Origin: a virus
Strand: one strand, 5' to 3'
Virus record (IMG/VR): IMGVR_UViG_3300009152_000030
Span: 1 to 64,000 of that record
Length of the DNA: 64,000 nt
Shown one piece after another: positions 17,517 to 26,368 of this stretch (positions are counted from its first letter, which is position 1; each line of letters starts with the position of its first letter). The notes under the pieces were generated by a model. It worked only from the letters and a program-made list of their open reading frames with translations, had not been told where the DNA came from and made no database searches. Made by a program: the position numbers and the translations under genes.

Positions 17517-17912
17517 TTATGGCGCGGCTTCCAAGGCAACAATAAGAGCTTCTGCTTCGGTCGGGCCAACCCATTCACTAGAAAATGAAACGCCCATGCA
17601 ACGCCATTTGTCCCTAAGAAATGAGTATGCCTCAACGAACATTCGGGGGTCACGATGCGCATCTCGCACAACAGCCAGTAAGCAACCAAGCGTAGCAGGA
17701 TCTGAAAGATCTGGAATTGTATCTTGAGTTACCTGTGTTAGATAATTAATGTAGCTTTGATAGCCTAGAACATATCCATCAGAATCAATGCGAATAACAC
17801 GTTGATTACTACTAGTGGACATGCCAATTTTCCATTGCCAATGTTTGCAAGCAATAGCCCGCTGGCCTAACTTGTCAAAATAATCTAAAAGTTCATTTAG
17901 TTCATCTTTCAT
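17517..17912 (-). CDS. hypothetical phage protein, paralogue of 16981-17346
   Basis: 131 residues with the KHWQW, SDPATLGCLL and ALEAAP blocks found in its downstream neighbour. Sits directly after the tRNA-Tyr gene in the direction of transcription. Confidence 0.7.
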   Translation of the reverse strand: MKDELNELLDYFDKLGQRAIACKHWQWKIGMSTSSNQRVIRIDSDGYVLGYQSYINYLTQVTQDTIPDLSDPATLGCLLAVVRDAHRDPRMFVEAYSFLRDKWRCMGVSFSSEWVGPTEAEALIVALEAAP

Positions 17913-17949
17913 TCTAGTAGAATCTCCAGTGATAAAGTAAATAAATAAG

Positions 17950-18031
17950 TGGGAGTAGATGGACTCGAACCAACGTAGACCGAAGTCGGGGGATTTACAG
18001 TCCCCTGCAATTGCCGCTATGCGATACTCCC
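17950..18031 (-). tRNA. tRNA-Tyr (GTA)
   Basis: Acceptor GGGAGTA/TACTCCC, anticodon loop CTGTAAA in a GGGGA/TCCCC stem, long variable arm (GACTTCGGTC) as expected for Tyr, T loop TTCGAGT, discriminator A. The T stem has one mismatch. CCA is not encoded. Confidence 0.9.
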
Positions 18032-18086
18032 AATATAAGTGCTCAGGACGGGACTTGAACCCGTAATTCCAAGGAAGGCAGATTTT

Positions 18087-18774
18087 CTTACCACTATAGT
18101 TTTCACTACCAGCATATGCCGTTTGTGGTCTGGACTATACCTTTACCATAGTATTTCTACATTAGGTAACAACCGTCTAGTCTCTACACTTTCCTTAAAT
18201 GGTTTGCTTTTCTCCAAGAGTCTGTCATAGAATGGCAGTTTGGACAAAGCAACTGCAAGTTTTCTTCTACATTATTTGTCCTGTCTCCATCAATGTGATG
18301 TATTTCCAATTTTATCTGCTCAGAAAGCCATTCTGAAAGATTACATTGTTCGCATTGATGAGTACGCTTTTTTATTAAATGAGGTTTTAGATTAGCAGCT
18401 TTAGAATAAGAACTCCAGTCTTTCAACTGTTGATCTTTATTCCAACCTTTGCCAGTAAAGTGAGAGGTGTCACACAATAGTCTTTGGATGTTCCGTTGGA
18501 CATTTGCGTAATTACCTCCAGCTTGCTTTAGCCCAAGAACTTTAAGTACTTGAGAAATGCTTTTACTAGCCTTAACAGCATCTATTATTTGCTGATCTGT
18601 ATAATCTTTATATTTTCTCATATCAATATTATAGCATAGGTAATGGAGAATAAACTGTGCGTTTGCCATTTAAGGCTTAGCTCGGTATTAGCATGCTAGT
18701 AAACTAGTTTAGCCTTCACCGAATTTGATTGTCTTCACCTATAAGGTTTCCCCTATAGGGCTCAAATTTTCTAT
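18087..18774 (-). other. group I intron in tRNA-Leu (688 bases)
   Basis: The intron starts after U34 and ends with G (GTGGTAAG). Core sequences typical of group I are visible on the minus strand: ACCGAGCTAAGCC in the 5' part and GGTATAGTCCAGACCACAAA in the 3' part (P7/P3 region). The HNH gene is inserted between these core halves, so splicing ability would depend on the peripheral loop that holds it. The subgroup cannot be set by eye. Confidence 0.88.
18184..18621 (-). CDS. HNH homing endonuclease (intron-encoded)
   Basis: 145 residues. Starts MRKYKDYTDQQIIDAV, contains DTSHFTGKGWNK, a CEQC zinc pair, the HNH core LEIHHIDGDRTNNVEENLQL and LCPNCHS. This is the usual architecture of phage HNH intron endonucleases. 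An ATG 48 bases upstream in frame (18669) has no better ribosome-binding site, and family members start at MRKYKDYTD. It would cut intronless tRNA-Leu genes and spread the intron. Confidence 0.88.
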   Translation of the reverse strand: MRKYKDYTDQQIIDAVKASKSISQVLKVLGLKQAGGNYANVQRNIQRLLCDTSHFTGKGWNKDQQLKDWSSYSKAANLKPHLIKKRTHQCEQCNLSEWLSEQIKLEIHHIDGDRTNNVEENLQLLCPNCHSMTDSWRKANHLRKV

Positions 18775-18816
18775 AAGTCTGCTGCGTATGCCGATTTCGC
18801 CACCTGAGCAAAGGCA

Positions 18817-19956
18817 TTACGCCACAAGTTCTTTATACTTGTCACGCAATGCAAAATAAGCTAAGTCTTTAGCCTTAGCTTCAACTTCAAGACTAATATC
18901 AAAAGGTGCGTAAAGTAATAGCTCAGGAATCTCATTTACATAATCATGATGAGATCTATCGTATTCTTTATCTCTACCTTCTGAAATATGCATTAAAGGA
19001 CTATATGCTTTAGAACGCCAATAGTAGAAGTCTGTATATCGTCTAATATCCAGCTGAGAATAAGTATTGTTAATCTCAGAAGGATGATCTATTACAAACT
19101 GAATATTCTTAACATAAGGAGTACGTGTTTTCCACGTAGCAGCAGATGCTTCAAGAGCTTCAGTAAGCGATTCTCCTTCATTGTTAATCTTCCAGTGATG
19201 AACATCTAATGTAATAGGCATGCCAGGAAAATGTTTAATAAGTTTTTGCCATGTCCAGCAACCTTTATCCTCTGTTTCAAGAACAATTCGCTTAAAAGCA
19301 CTAGGAAAAATCTTAAGGAGATGTAGTAATCCAACATTAACATTATTTCCAGTAATAGCTGGGTCTTGAGCGCCTCTGCTAACATGAATATTCAAAGGGC
19401 AAGAGTAGTCTTCAGGAGCGCCAATCCAGTCAAGAAACATAGCATGAGCAATGAGCTCTGACTGAGATGCTAACTGAACAACAGGTGAAGCACCAAGACT
19501 AACAAACTCTGGAGGATGCATGCTTAATCGCCCGCCTCCTTCTAGATATTTTTGAACAGTCTTCTTCAGCTTAAGCTCAAGGCCATTAAAGGCACCGTCA
19601 AACCTACCTTTGATCATAGAGATAAAGACTTTAGATGGTTTAAAGTCGTGTATGCTAACGTTATAACTCCATAACGGGAAAAGGCTACTGCTAATTCTAT
19701 ACAACTTAATATTGTTAGCAATGTTGTAATCTAGAACAGCAATTAGCTCTTTAATATTATGAACATAGATATTGAAAAGAACTTTAGCGCCGCTTTCCAT
19801 ATGATCATAGTGCGCATACCAGTCATCAAGATGACGCCAACTGCCATCAAACGGAACTGGCCAAAAGTCAAGAGTCTTAATTTTCTTAAGAGTAATAGTC
19901 TTAAAGTTAGTTTTATGCGTCCCTATGCTATTACAACAATAGCCAAGTGTGATCAT
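18817..19956 (-). CDS. uvsE: UV damage endonuclease (UvdE/UvsE type)
   Basis: Nicks DNA 5' of UV lesions, starting alternative excision repair. TIM-barrel family marks: LGYCCNSIGT at the N-terminus, LYRISSSLFP, RLSMHPPEF, LNIHVSRG, VLETEDKG, ITLDVHHW, HISEG and a final DISLEVEAKAKDLA. These carry the His/Glu/Asp metal ligands. 379 residues, somewhat longer than bacterial UvsE. Lies just upstream of the intron-split tRNA-Leu. Confidence 0.88.
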   Translation of the reverse strand: MITLGYCCNSIGTHKTNFKTITLKKIKTLDFWPVPFDGSWRHLDDWYAHYDHMESGAKVLFNIYVHNIKELIAVLDYNIANNIKLYRISSSLFPLWSYNVSIHDFKPSKVFISMIKGRFDGAFNGLELKLKKTVQKYLEGGGRLSMHPPEFVSLGASPVVQLASQSELIAHAMFLDWIGAPEDYSCPLNIHVSRGAQDPAITGNNVNVGLLHLLKIFPSAFKRIVLETEDKGCWTWQKLIKHFPGMPITLDVHHWKINNEGESLTEALEASAATWKTRTPYVKNIQFVIDHPSEINNTYSQLDIRRYTDFYYWRSKAYSPLMHISEGRDKEYDRSHHDYVNEIPELLLYAPFDISLEVEAKAKDLAYFALRDKYKELVA

Positions 19957-20267
19957 AGTTCCTTAACAGGCCAGCTGTCTACCATGCCAGTAAGAAGGAA
20001 CTCACGCTCCTCTGATCTAAGCATAGGGAATGCGTCTTGTACCATCTTGCCCCCATTCCATTCTGCAACAGACATCATGAATGTGCTACTAGACATCTGA
20101 GGGTCAAGAACATAATACACTCGGCTAAACGGATCGCGCCGAATAAGTCTAATCTCATCAGTCTGCTCTACAATATAAGCCGTAAGCGGCCCTCTTGGAG
20201 TCTGAACTGTATGATAATCACCAGCAAGACTAGGAATCCAAAAAGTATCAGTGTGAGGATACAACAT
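19953..20267 (-). CDS. hypothetical protein
   Basis: 104 residues, overlapping the UV endonuclease start by four bases (ATGA). Reads MLYPHTDTFWIPSLAGDYHT; no family recognised. Confidence 0.65.
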   Translation of the reverse strand: MLYPHTDTFWIPSLAGDYHTVQTPRGPLTAYIVEQTDEIRLIRRDPFSRVYYVLDPQMSSSTFMMSVAEWNGGKMVQDAFPMLRSEEREFLLTGMVDSWPVKEL

Positions 20268-20315
20268 AATATATCTCCTTTGTTACAGATTAATTTTCAA
20301 ATAACTAATTATAAG

Positions 20316-20388
20316 TGCTTCAAGTAGGACTCGAACCTACGACCACTGGTTTACAAAACCAGGGCTCTACCAACTGAGCTATTGAAGC
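20316..20388 (-). tRNA. tRNA-Thr (TGT)
   Basis: Acceptor GCTTCAA/TTGAAGC, D arm AGCTCAGTTGGTAGAGC, anticodon arm CTGGT-TTTGTAA-ACCAG, T loop TTCGAGT, discriminator A. Confidence 0.95.
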
Positions 20389-20392
20389 ATGG

Positions 20393-20464
20393 TCGGGATG
20401 ACAGGGATCGAACCTGCGACATCTTGCTCCCAAAGCAAGCGCGCTACCACTGCGCTACATCCCG
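20393..20464 (-). tRNA. tRNA-Pro (TGG)
   Basis: Acceptor CGGGATG/CATCCCG, anticodon arm CTTGC-TTTGGGA-GCAAG, T loop TTCGATC, discriminator A followed by CC in the genome. Four bases from tRNA-Thr. Confidence 0.95.
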
Positions 20465-20483
20465 ATTAACAATAAGATATCAG

Positions 20484-20556
20484 TACGACGGGAGGGGCTC
20501 GAACCCTCGACTGACGGATTAAAAGTCCGCTACTCTACCAACTGAGTTACCGTCGC
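20484..20556 (-). tRNA. tRNA-Lys (TTT)
   Basis: Acceptor GCGACGG/CCGTCGT, anticodon arm GCGGA-CTTTTAA-TCCGT, T loop TTCGAGC, discriminator A. Confidence 0.95.
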
Positions 20557-20577
20557 AAAATAGCAGACAAAATAAAG

Positions 20578-20651
20578 TGGACCCACTAGGACTTGAACCT
20601 AGAACCAAACGGTTATGAGCCGTCTTCTCTGACCAATTGAGATATGAGTCC
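20578..20651 (-). tRNA. tRNA with anticodon CAT, probably Ile2
   Basis: Acceptor GGACTCA/TGGGTCC, anticodon arm GACGG-CTCATAA-CCGTT, variable TGGTT, T loop TTCAAGT, discriminator A. The TTTGGTT segment after the anticodon stem resembles phage tRNA-Ile2, and a TilS gene starts its 3' end 60 bases upstream. With lysidine at C34 it would read AUA. Elongator tRNA-Met remains possible. Confidence 0.8.
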
Positions 20652-20654
20652 AAA

Positions 20655-20677
20655 AGAGGGGATATCCCATCCCCAAG
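20655..20677 (-). terminator. hairpin between tilS and the tRNA cluster
   Basis: Minus strand GGGGAT-GGGAT-ATCCCC followed by CTCTTTTGG. The tract is a weak U-run, so this may be a partial terminator or a processing site for the tRNA transcript. Confidence 0.45.
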
Positions 20678-20710
20678 AAAAGCAAATTGCACCATAGTAC
20701 AATTACTTTT

Positions 20711-21385
20711 CTAAATGTATTCAAATAGTACTTTATTATTTGGTGGATAAAGAATCTTTTCCACTACAGTATATAGACCAGCATTTACGAATAGTGCGTG
20801 AGGCACAATGTTCTTCCTAATGTAAGATCTCATGTTTGAGCCATCAAAATTAGTTGGATCAACATAATAGCAAAGATTATTTTCTTTGCAATACATTAGT
20901 AAAGATTCTTTTTTGTTTCTAATGAAAGGTCTAACTACAAAGACATTTGAATCTTCTTTTAAACGACGACTGAATGGCATAGTATAAGCTTTGCCATTCA
21001 ATGTATTAAAAAGGTATGTTTCGACAGCATCATCTAAGTGATGAGCTGTAATAATTTTACAAGCGCTAAAACTCGCTGCTACTTGACCAAAAAGTCTGTA
21101 TCTCTCGTCGCGCCAGTACTCTTCTCGACTAGAAGCCATTGGTCTATCTGGATTGATAGCCAAGGACTTAAACTGCCAAGAATGAGCCTTACAATAATCT
21201 CTAACAATCTTTTCAGAAAGATCAGAGGTTACTGTGCCATGATGGATAAATACCACCATGCCATGCTGACTATGCTTACCCTTTGTTAAGAAGTGCAAGC
21301 AAGCCATACTATCTGGCCCACCTGAGCAGGCAAAAATAAATGGTTTGTCTTTTGAGAGTAATCTTTTGTCGTACTTAAGATACAT
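20711..21385 (-). CDS. tilS: tRNA(Ile)-lysidine synthase (TilS), short form
   Basis: Attaches lysine to C34 of tRNA-Ile2(CAU) so that it reads AUA. The PP-loop ATPase motif is SGGPDS, followed by ASSREEYWRDERYRLF, TAHHLDDAVETYLFN and VRPF...LLMYCKENN...DPTN, then R-S-Y-I-R. 224 residues: only the catalytic N-terminal domain, lacking the C-terminal domains of the E. coli enzyme. The gene ends 60 bases before a tRNA with anticodon CAU, the expected substrate. Confidence 0.9.
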   Translation of the reverse strand: MYLKYDKRLLSKDKPFIFACSGGPDSMACLHFLTKGKHSQHGMVVFIHHGTVTSDLSEKIVRDYCKAHSWQFKSLAINPDRPMASSREEYWRDERYRLFGQVAASFSACKIITAHHLDDAVETYLFNTLNGKAYTMPFSRRLKEDSNVFVVRPFIRNKKESLLMYCKENNLCYYVDPTNFDGSNMRSYIRKNIVPHALFVNAGLYTVVEKILYPPNNKVLFEYI

Positions 21386-21393
21386 ACTTTCCT

Positions 21394-23673
21394 TTAAAGA
21401 TTAGCGATATAGTAGTCAAATACGTCTAGAATTTCAGTACACTGTACTGTAATATCAGGACGACCTTGAGTAATGATATTCTTAGGAAATCCTAGAAGGA
21501 ATGACTGATTAGCATAATCAGCAATTAACTCAGATCTATATCCAGAAAGACTATGAATATACTTTACTCGATAATCCGTCTCGTTCTTGATTAGAATTTC
21601 CATGTACTTGACAGGATTGGCAAGAGCCTTAGCCTTAGCTTGAATAAACTTCTTCTTATACTCACCGAAAATTGAGTTCATAAGCTTAGCATCGGCAGCA
21701 GCTGGGATATCGGCCCCACATTTGACATTTAAATCATAGCCAATATTATTGCTCTGACCAAGGTAGTATCTTGTAAATGTATACTCGACGTAATGTCTCA
21801 TAAACAATTGAAGATATCCAAGATTAATCTTTTCCTCTTGGGTAAGACTGTCTTCCCTGCTAGTAAGATCCACATACATTGCAGTGTATGCTTCAAAGGT
21901 CTTATTCTTTACAATAGAAATTGTAAAAGTATTAAAGTACTTAGGCATATGCTTTGTCTGCTCGTCAAAGTAAGCAGGAACAAGTTCATTAATAGCATTT
22001 ACGATCTCGTGCCACTTAGCCCTATCATCATAGGGCATTGCTGGATGAGCATCTTTCTCATTGAATCCACAGAATGAACGTCTATAGTTATTTACACCAT
22101 ACTGATAAGGAGTCGATGCATATCCATTTCTGGTTCTGCTACGACTATTAACCAGACTAGTAAGAGTCTCGCCAACCTTCTTTTGAACCCACTTGTTGAG
22201 ACTTGCGCCTGTAACATTAGAGTTAGCCACAAGATCCATAGCCATATGAAGAGCATAAGACTTAGGCTCTTCGGAATTTTGCCAAATAGATCCATTATAG
22301 TTTTGATCTGGAGCAAGTTCAGGTAAGTCAAAAGACTGAAGCATTTTACTTGCAGTCTTTCTAGTGTTTTGATCTTCGCTTCGGAGCATACCATACAAAG
22401 AATCATATGTTGTAAGATTCAAAGTAGGATTACTTTGCTTTAGCTGAGAGACAAACGTACTTTCACTTACAACCGTAATGTCAGGGTTCTCAGAAAGAAA
22501 TCCAAACAAACGGTCTAGTGAATCAAAATGAGTTTCCAGTGCAATGTATCTATCAGTATTTATAACTTCATAGTGATCAGTATCTAGAAGATCAATCTCT
22601 AGTTTTGCAGGAGTAACCTCAGAAGAAAATGATCCGCTGTTAAGACCATAGCTATTGCCATAGTATTGTCCAGCACTTTTTCTTTCCCACCTGGCCCCCC
22701 ACTCATTCCATTGAGCCAAAGGCATTTCAAGCTTAGGGCCATTCTTAAGATCTAGGATGTCTGCATCAGACATAAAAGACATATAAAGCATGGGAACATT
22801 ATATAGAACATTATATGCATATCCAGTTGGGTTATTAGATTTTGGAACATCTAGTCCTCTAAGGATGCGATTTTGCCATCCCCAGTCAAAAGCGAAATGA
22901 GGAGAAGTCAGTACGCGACCTCTACCTGTAATTTCCTCTATCTTCAAATCAGAATAAGGACTGCTATAAACAGGGCCAAGATAGCCATACTTAATAGTTT
23001 CAAGTATTGCTTCGTAAGGACTATGTTGATAATTGCCGCGGCTAGTAGCACCGCTAGAATCCATTGAACGAGTACCAACAAGTAGCTTAACAATGTTATC
23101 CTTGATTGCTGATTGATTGTCTAGAAAATGCCGCTCAAGAGCATTCTTAATAGCATGTGGTGTTGCAATAACTGCCTTAATAGGAGCAGCCTTCATCATA
23201 CCCTGAGGGTACTTTACAATATGATTAAGAGAACGCTCTTCATCGTTAGACAAAACATAATACTGTGTCTTGCTAGGGGCCTTTGCAACGCTACAATCAT
23301 ACTTTAAGGCAAAAGCCTTTTGCTCGTCATTGGAGTAATAGCCAGAGCCAAAAGCAATTGTAGAGTCATTAGGAATTGGCTTGGTTGAGATATCAACATA
23401 CTGCATTCCAAGACGACGCACTGCTTCTTCCTGAGTAACAACAAGATCACAAGATGAGCCTTCGTTGTAAAAAGGAATAGGCAATCTGGTACGACCACTA
23501 TAATGATGCCGGGTGCCCTGGTTGGGAATACAACAAGCTGTATCCCACTCGGACACCAAAATGTTATCTAGATTATACTTAATATTATTAAGAAAATAAG
23601 TACTAGAATCATTTGGTTTAGTTGCAACAATATCGAGAACAATAGACTTTAAATTAGACTTTCTCCCAATCAT
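21394..23673 (-). CDS. large hypothetical protein beside MoxR ATPase
   Basis: 759 residues, soluble, Asn/Ser/Tyr-rich, no recognised domain or membrane helix. It starts 14 bases after the stop of the MoxR gene, so it is probably the third partner of the MoxR/VWA set or its target. No known MoxR-associated family is evident. Confidence 0.75.
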   Translation of the reverse strand: MIGRKSNLKSIVLDIVATKPNDSSTYFLNNIKYNLDNILVSEWDTACCIPNQGTRHHYSGRTRLPIPFYNEGSSCDLVVTQEEAVRRLGMQYVDISTKPIPNDSTIAFGSGYYSNDEQKAFALKYDCSVAKAPSKTQYYVLSNDEERSLNHIVKYPQGMMKAAPIKAVIATPHAIKNALERHFLDNQSAIKDNIVKLLVGTRSMDSSGATSRGNYQHSPYEAILETIKYGYLGPVYSSPYSDLKIEEITGRGRVLTSPHFAFDWGWQNRILRGLDVPKSNNPTGYAYNVLYNVPMLYMSFMSDADILDLKNGPKLEMPLAQWNEWGARWERKSAGQYYGNSYGLNSGSFSSEVTPAKLEIDLLDTDHYEVINTDRYIALETHFDSLDRLFGFLSENPDITVVSESTFVSQLKQSNPTLNLTTYDSLYGMLRSEDQNTRKTASKMLQSFDLPELAPDQNYNGSIWQNSEEPKSYALHMAMDLVANSNVTGASLNKWVQKKVGETLTSLVNSRSRTRNGYASTPYQYGVNNYRRSFCGFNEKDAHPAMPYDDRAKWHEIVNAINELVPAYFDEQTKHMPKYFNTFTISIVKNKTFEAYTAMYVDLTSREDSLTQEEKINLGYLQLFMRHYVEYTFTRYYLGQSNNIGYDLNVKCGADIPAAADAKLMNSIFGEYKKKFIQAKAKALANPVKYMEILIKNETDYRVKYIHSLSGYRSELIADYANQSFLLGFPKNIITQGRPDITVQCTEILDVFDYYIANL

Positions 23674-23687
23674 TGTTATCCTTACCC

Positions 23688-24881
23688 TTACGCCCCAAGG
23701 ACGTAGCTAGAAAACTCTTGCTGCATTGCAAGACTTGCGAACTTATCATTATTCGCAATAAGAGACTGACAAATATGACGGGTCAGATCTTCCATAAAGA
23801 TCTTCTCCTTCACAATATGCGTAAGTCGATCCTTGGTTCCCTTATCAACAGGCTTCTTAGAGTGAAGCTGATTAAGGAAAATTACAAGACGAGTTGCAAG
23901 AATGCTTGCGATAGCGGCCTTATAGGTACCGTCAGTATTCGTAGCGCTGCGGATCTGATTGCCAAGGAAATCAACGTCCTTGTGATCATAGGCTGCACGA
24001 ATATCAGGAAGCTTATCTAGCTCATCGTTAATGAAGTTGATAAAGAGGCTGGTAGTCTCAGGACCACAGCTGGCATCACCGACAAGTCGAATGAACTTAA
24101 GCTGCTTCTTGAAGTCCTTGAAGTCGCTAATCTGATTAAAGAAATGCACGATTGAACGCGGATTAATCTTCTCAGGAGACATAATCTCAGGATGCTTAAG
24201 AACAAAGTTGATACAACGCTGATCTAGCGCATTCTGCTCTGCCCAGGTAGCCCAAGTCTCTGCATCAAAGCCATACTGAATCGTAATAAAACGAGTCTTC
24301 ATGGCATTGTCAATCTCCTGAACCATGTAATTATCATTAGCAGGATTGCTAGTTAGGATAATCGTCCAGCCCTTGGGAAGCTTGAAGCTAATGTATTCCT
24401 GACGGTCAATCAGCTCCATAACAGCCTGCATGTAACGGGGGTCTGCGCGAGTGTAGTCATCCAAGAGAAGGATGCCGCCCTTGTCAGTACGACCCTGAAT
24501 CCAAGCAGGAACGGCATAGCCCATGCGGACTTCACCAGTCAAGTTATTGGCGTCAAGACGGTCAGTGCTAACGACATTTAGATGATCACTAGTAATCCAA
24601 GTGCCATCTTCAAGCTTATATTCCTTCACAGGAAAGCCTACGATATCGCCAAGCTCCTCGCACTGCGCAAGATTGATCTTGACCATGTGAAGATCATTGC
24701 GCTGAGCAACCTGAAGAACAGTAGAAGTCTTACCGAGACCAGCGTGGCCCTCGATGTTAACAGCCGTAGGCATCATGCCACGGTCCTGAAGACCCCTATT
24801 GGTGCGAATTACGTGCTCGAGAAACGTAACAATTTCACGAGAGTTGAGAATGAGACTATCATCGATCTTAATTTGAGACAT
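23688..24881 (-). CDS. MoxR-type AAA+ ATPase
   Basis: 397 residues. Walker A GHAGLGKTS, Walker B GILLLDDYTRAD, sensor 1 ILTSNPAND and the downstream helical lid are those of MoxR ATPases, which work as chaperones with VWA-domain partners. The gene follows the VWA gene by about 85 bases in the same direction, the standard pairing. Target unknown. Confidence 0.88.
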   Translation of the reverse strand: MSQIKIDDSLILNSREIVTFLEHVIRTNRGLQDRGMMPTAVNIEGHAGLGKTSTVLQVAQRNDLHMVKINLAQCEELGDIVGFPVKEYKLEDGTWITSDHLNVVSTDRLDANNLTGEVRMGYAVPAWIQGRTDKGGILLLDDYTRADPRYMQAVMELIDRQEYISFKLPKGWTIILTSNPANDNYMVQEIDNAMKTRFITIQYGFDAETWATWAEQNALDQRCINFVLKHPEIMSPEKINPRSIVHFFNQISDFKDFKKQLKFIRLVGDASCGPETTSLFINFINDELDKLPDIRAAYDHKDVDFLGNQIRSATNTDGTYKAAIASILATRLVIFLNQLHSKKPVDKGTKDRLTHIVKEKIFMEDLTRHICQSLIANNDKFASLAMQQEFSSYVLGA

Positions 24882-24965
24882 TTATTTATCCTTGGTTATA
24901 AGGTATTAGGATAAATAGTAAAGAATACTTTAATCTGTTTTACTTTAATTAATAATCAAAAAGTT

Positions 24966-26345
24966 CTAAAGAACTTCCTTCATAATAACAACATCGCCAG
25001 GAAATTTTTGTTCTTTGTATTGCTCACGTTCACCGCGAGTCATAACCCAAAGAATGGGCTTAGTTGTCTTAATAGACGGAGGAGTACATGCTCCATCACT
25101 AAAATAAACAAGACAAGTATACTTGCTCTTATTCTTATTCATATACTCAACAGGAGGATCAAAGTCAGTGCCACCACGGCCATAAACCGTAACAGTGTTC
25201 TTCTTAGAGTATTCTTCAACCTTTGCAATTGCAGCATCGCAATGAAGAAGAGTCATCTTTGCGCCACTCTTAGAGATAAACTCTAGCTCTGCCATAAAGT
25301 TTGCCAACTCCTGATCGCTAACGCTACCGCTAGTGTCAATCGCAATAAGCAACTTATGCTTAGGATTGAACTTTAGACCAGGCTGACCGACAAAGCGAAT
25401 CGATTCCTTACGCTTAGTCTTCTTTACAATTACACTAGTACTCGCAGCAATGAATCTTCTGAAGTAAGCTTTCCAGTTAGTAACTGGATCCTTCTTTTCA
25501 AGAAGACGATCAATCTCTGAAAGTAGATTACCAGGGATATAGCCGCGAGCAGTAGATCCAGACTGACGAATAGTCTCATGGTAAGCTCTACGAACCTGCT
25601 GACGACGGATCTCATCAACCGCTTCCCAGTAGCCCGTAGAATCTTCACCAGGCTCAAGGTCTGGCTTGTCCCACTGACTATGACTAGGATCGCCCTGGCC
25701 ATACATATCCATTAGATTCTGATCTGCCTTTGAAGGACCTTTCCCAGGCTGACTTTCGGAGTCACTATCTTTATCTCCTGATGGAGCAGGAGAAGATCCT
25801 TCTTGCTCATCCTGACCGCCATCAGGACTATCACCAGGATTCTTAGGCCCTTGGTCTGGCCCATTACCAGGACAAGGATCGCCGTAGAACTCATCAGGAT
25901 ACTCTCCCTTTAGATCTTCAATCTTCTGCTTTAGAAAATCATAGTAGAAGACAGTACCCGCCTTTTCAGGCAAGTCGTAATCTGGGAAGGTATCCATCTG
26001 GATACAGCCTTCTGGGAGTTCTGATCTTTCAATGTACTGATTGATCTCAAGATCAGCAGCAATATTAAAGATCTTATGATCTGGACAACGGTTACGATAG
26101 TAAGGACTCAAGTGGCCAAGCGAGATATGAAGAATCTCATGCTTTAGTACGCCAACCTGATGCTCAGGGGGCATATCAAGATATCTCCCCTTTCTAAGCA
26201 ACAACTTAAAGTTGTATCCCTCCATCGCAACTGCCGCGATAGGAATCGAATGATCGACCTCATACTTATTGACACCCAATAAATACAATCCAAAGAAAGG
26301 ATTGTCGTTCATCAATAGCCGAAACGGCTTAGTATATTGCTGCAT
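24966..26345 (-). CDS. VWA domain protein with metallopeptidase-like N-terminus (DUF2201-like)
   Basis: 459 residues. N-terminal segment LKHEILHISLGHL has the HExxH pattern of the VWA-associated metallopeptidase-like domain. A central Gly/Pro/Ser/Asp-rich linker (about residues 150-235) leads to a C-terminal VWA domain with the MIDAS motif DTSGSVS and GGTDFDPP. This is the classic MoxR partner; HExxH suggests a metal site, with proteolysis unproven. Confidence 0.88.
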   Translation of the reverse strand: MQQYTKPFRLLMNDNPFFGLYLLGVNKYEVDHSIPIAAVAMEGYNFKLLLRKGRYLDMPPEHQVGVLKHEILHISLGHLSPYYRNRCPDHKIFNIAADLEINQYIERSELPEGCIQMDTFPDYDLPEKAGTVFYYDFLKQKIEDLKGEYPDEFYGDPCPGNGPDQGPKNPGDSPDGGQDEQEGSSPAPSGDKDSDSESQPGKGPSKADQNLMDMYGQGDPSHSQWDKPDLEPGEDSTGYWEAVDEIRRQQVRRAYHETIRQSGSTARGYIPGNLLSEIDRLLEKKDPVTNWKAYFRRFIAASTSVIVKKTKRKESIRFVGQPGLKFNPKHKLLIAIDTSGSVSDQELANFMAELEFISKSGAKMTLLHCDAAIAKVEEYSKKNTVTVYGRGGTDFDPPVEYMNKNKSKYTCLVYFSDGACTPPSIKTTKPILWVMTRGEREQYKEQKFPGDVVIMKEVL

Positions 26346-26368
26346 TTTTACCTTATTTTATATTTAAC

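Larger units (their letters stand above)
18040..18809 (-). tRNA. tRNA-Leu (TAA) split by a group I intron
   Basis: 5' exon 18775-18809 (begins GCTCAGGTGGCGAAATC, ends GCAGACTT) and 3' exon 18040-18086 (begins AAAATCTGCC, ends CCTGAGC plus A). Joined, they give an 82-base tRNA with perfect acceptor GCTCAGG/CCTGAGC, anticodon arm GCAGA-CTTAAAA-TCTGC (UAA) and a long variable arm. The break falls between U34 and A35, the position used by cyanobacterial and plastid tRNA-Leu introns. Confidence 0.92.

Noticed and set aside
20578-20651. Plain elongator tRNA-Met
   Set aside because: Not excluded, but the variable-region resemblance to phage tRNA-Ile2 and the neighbouring tilS make Ile2 more likely.
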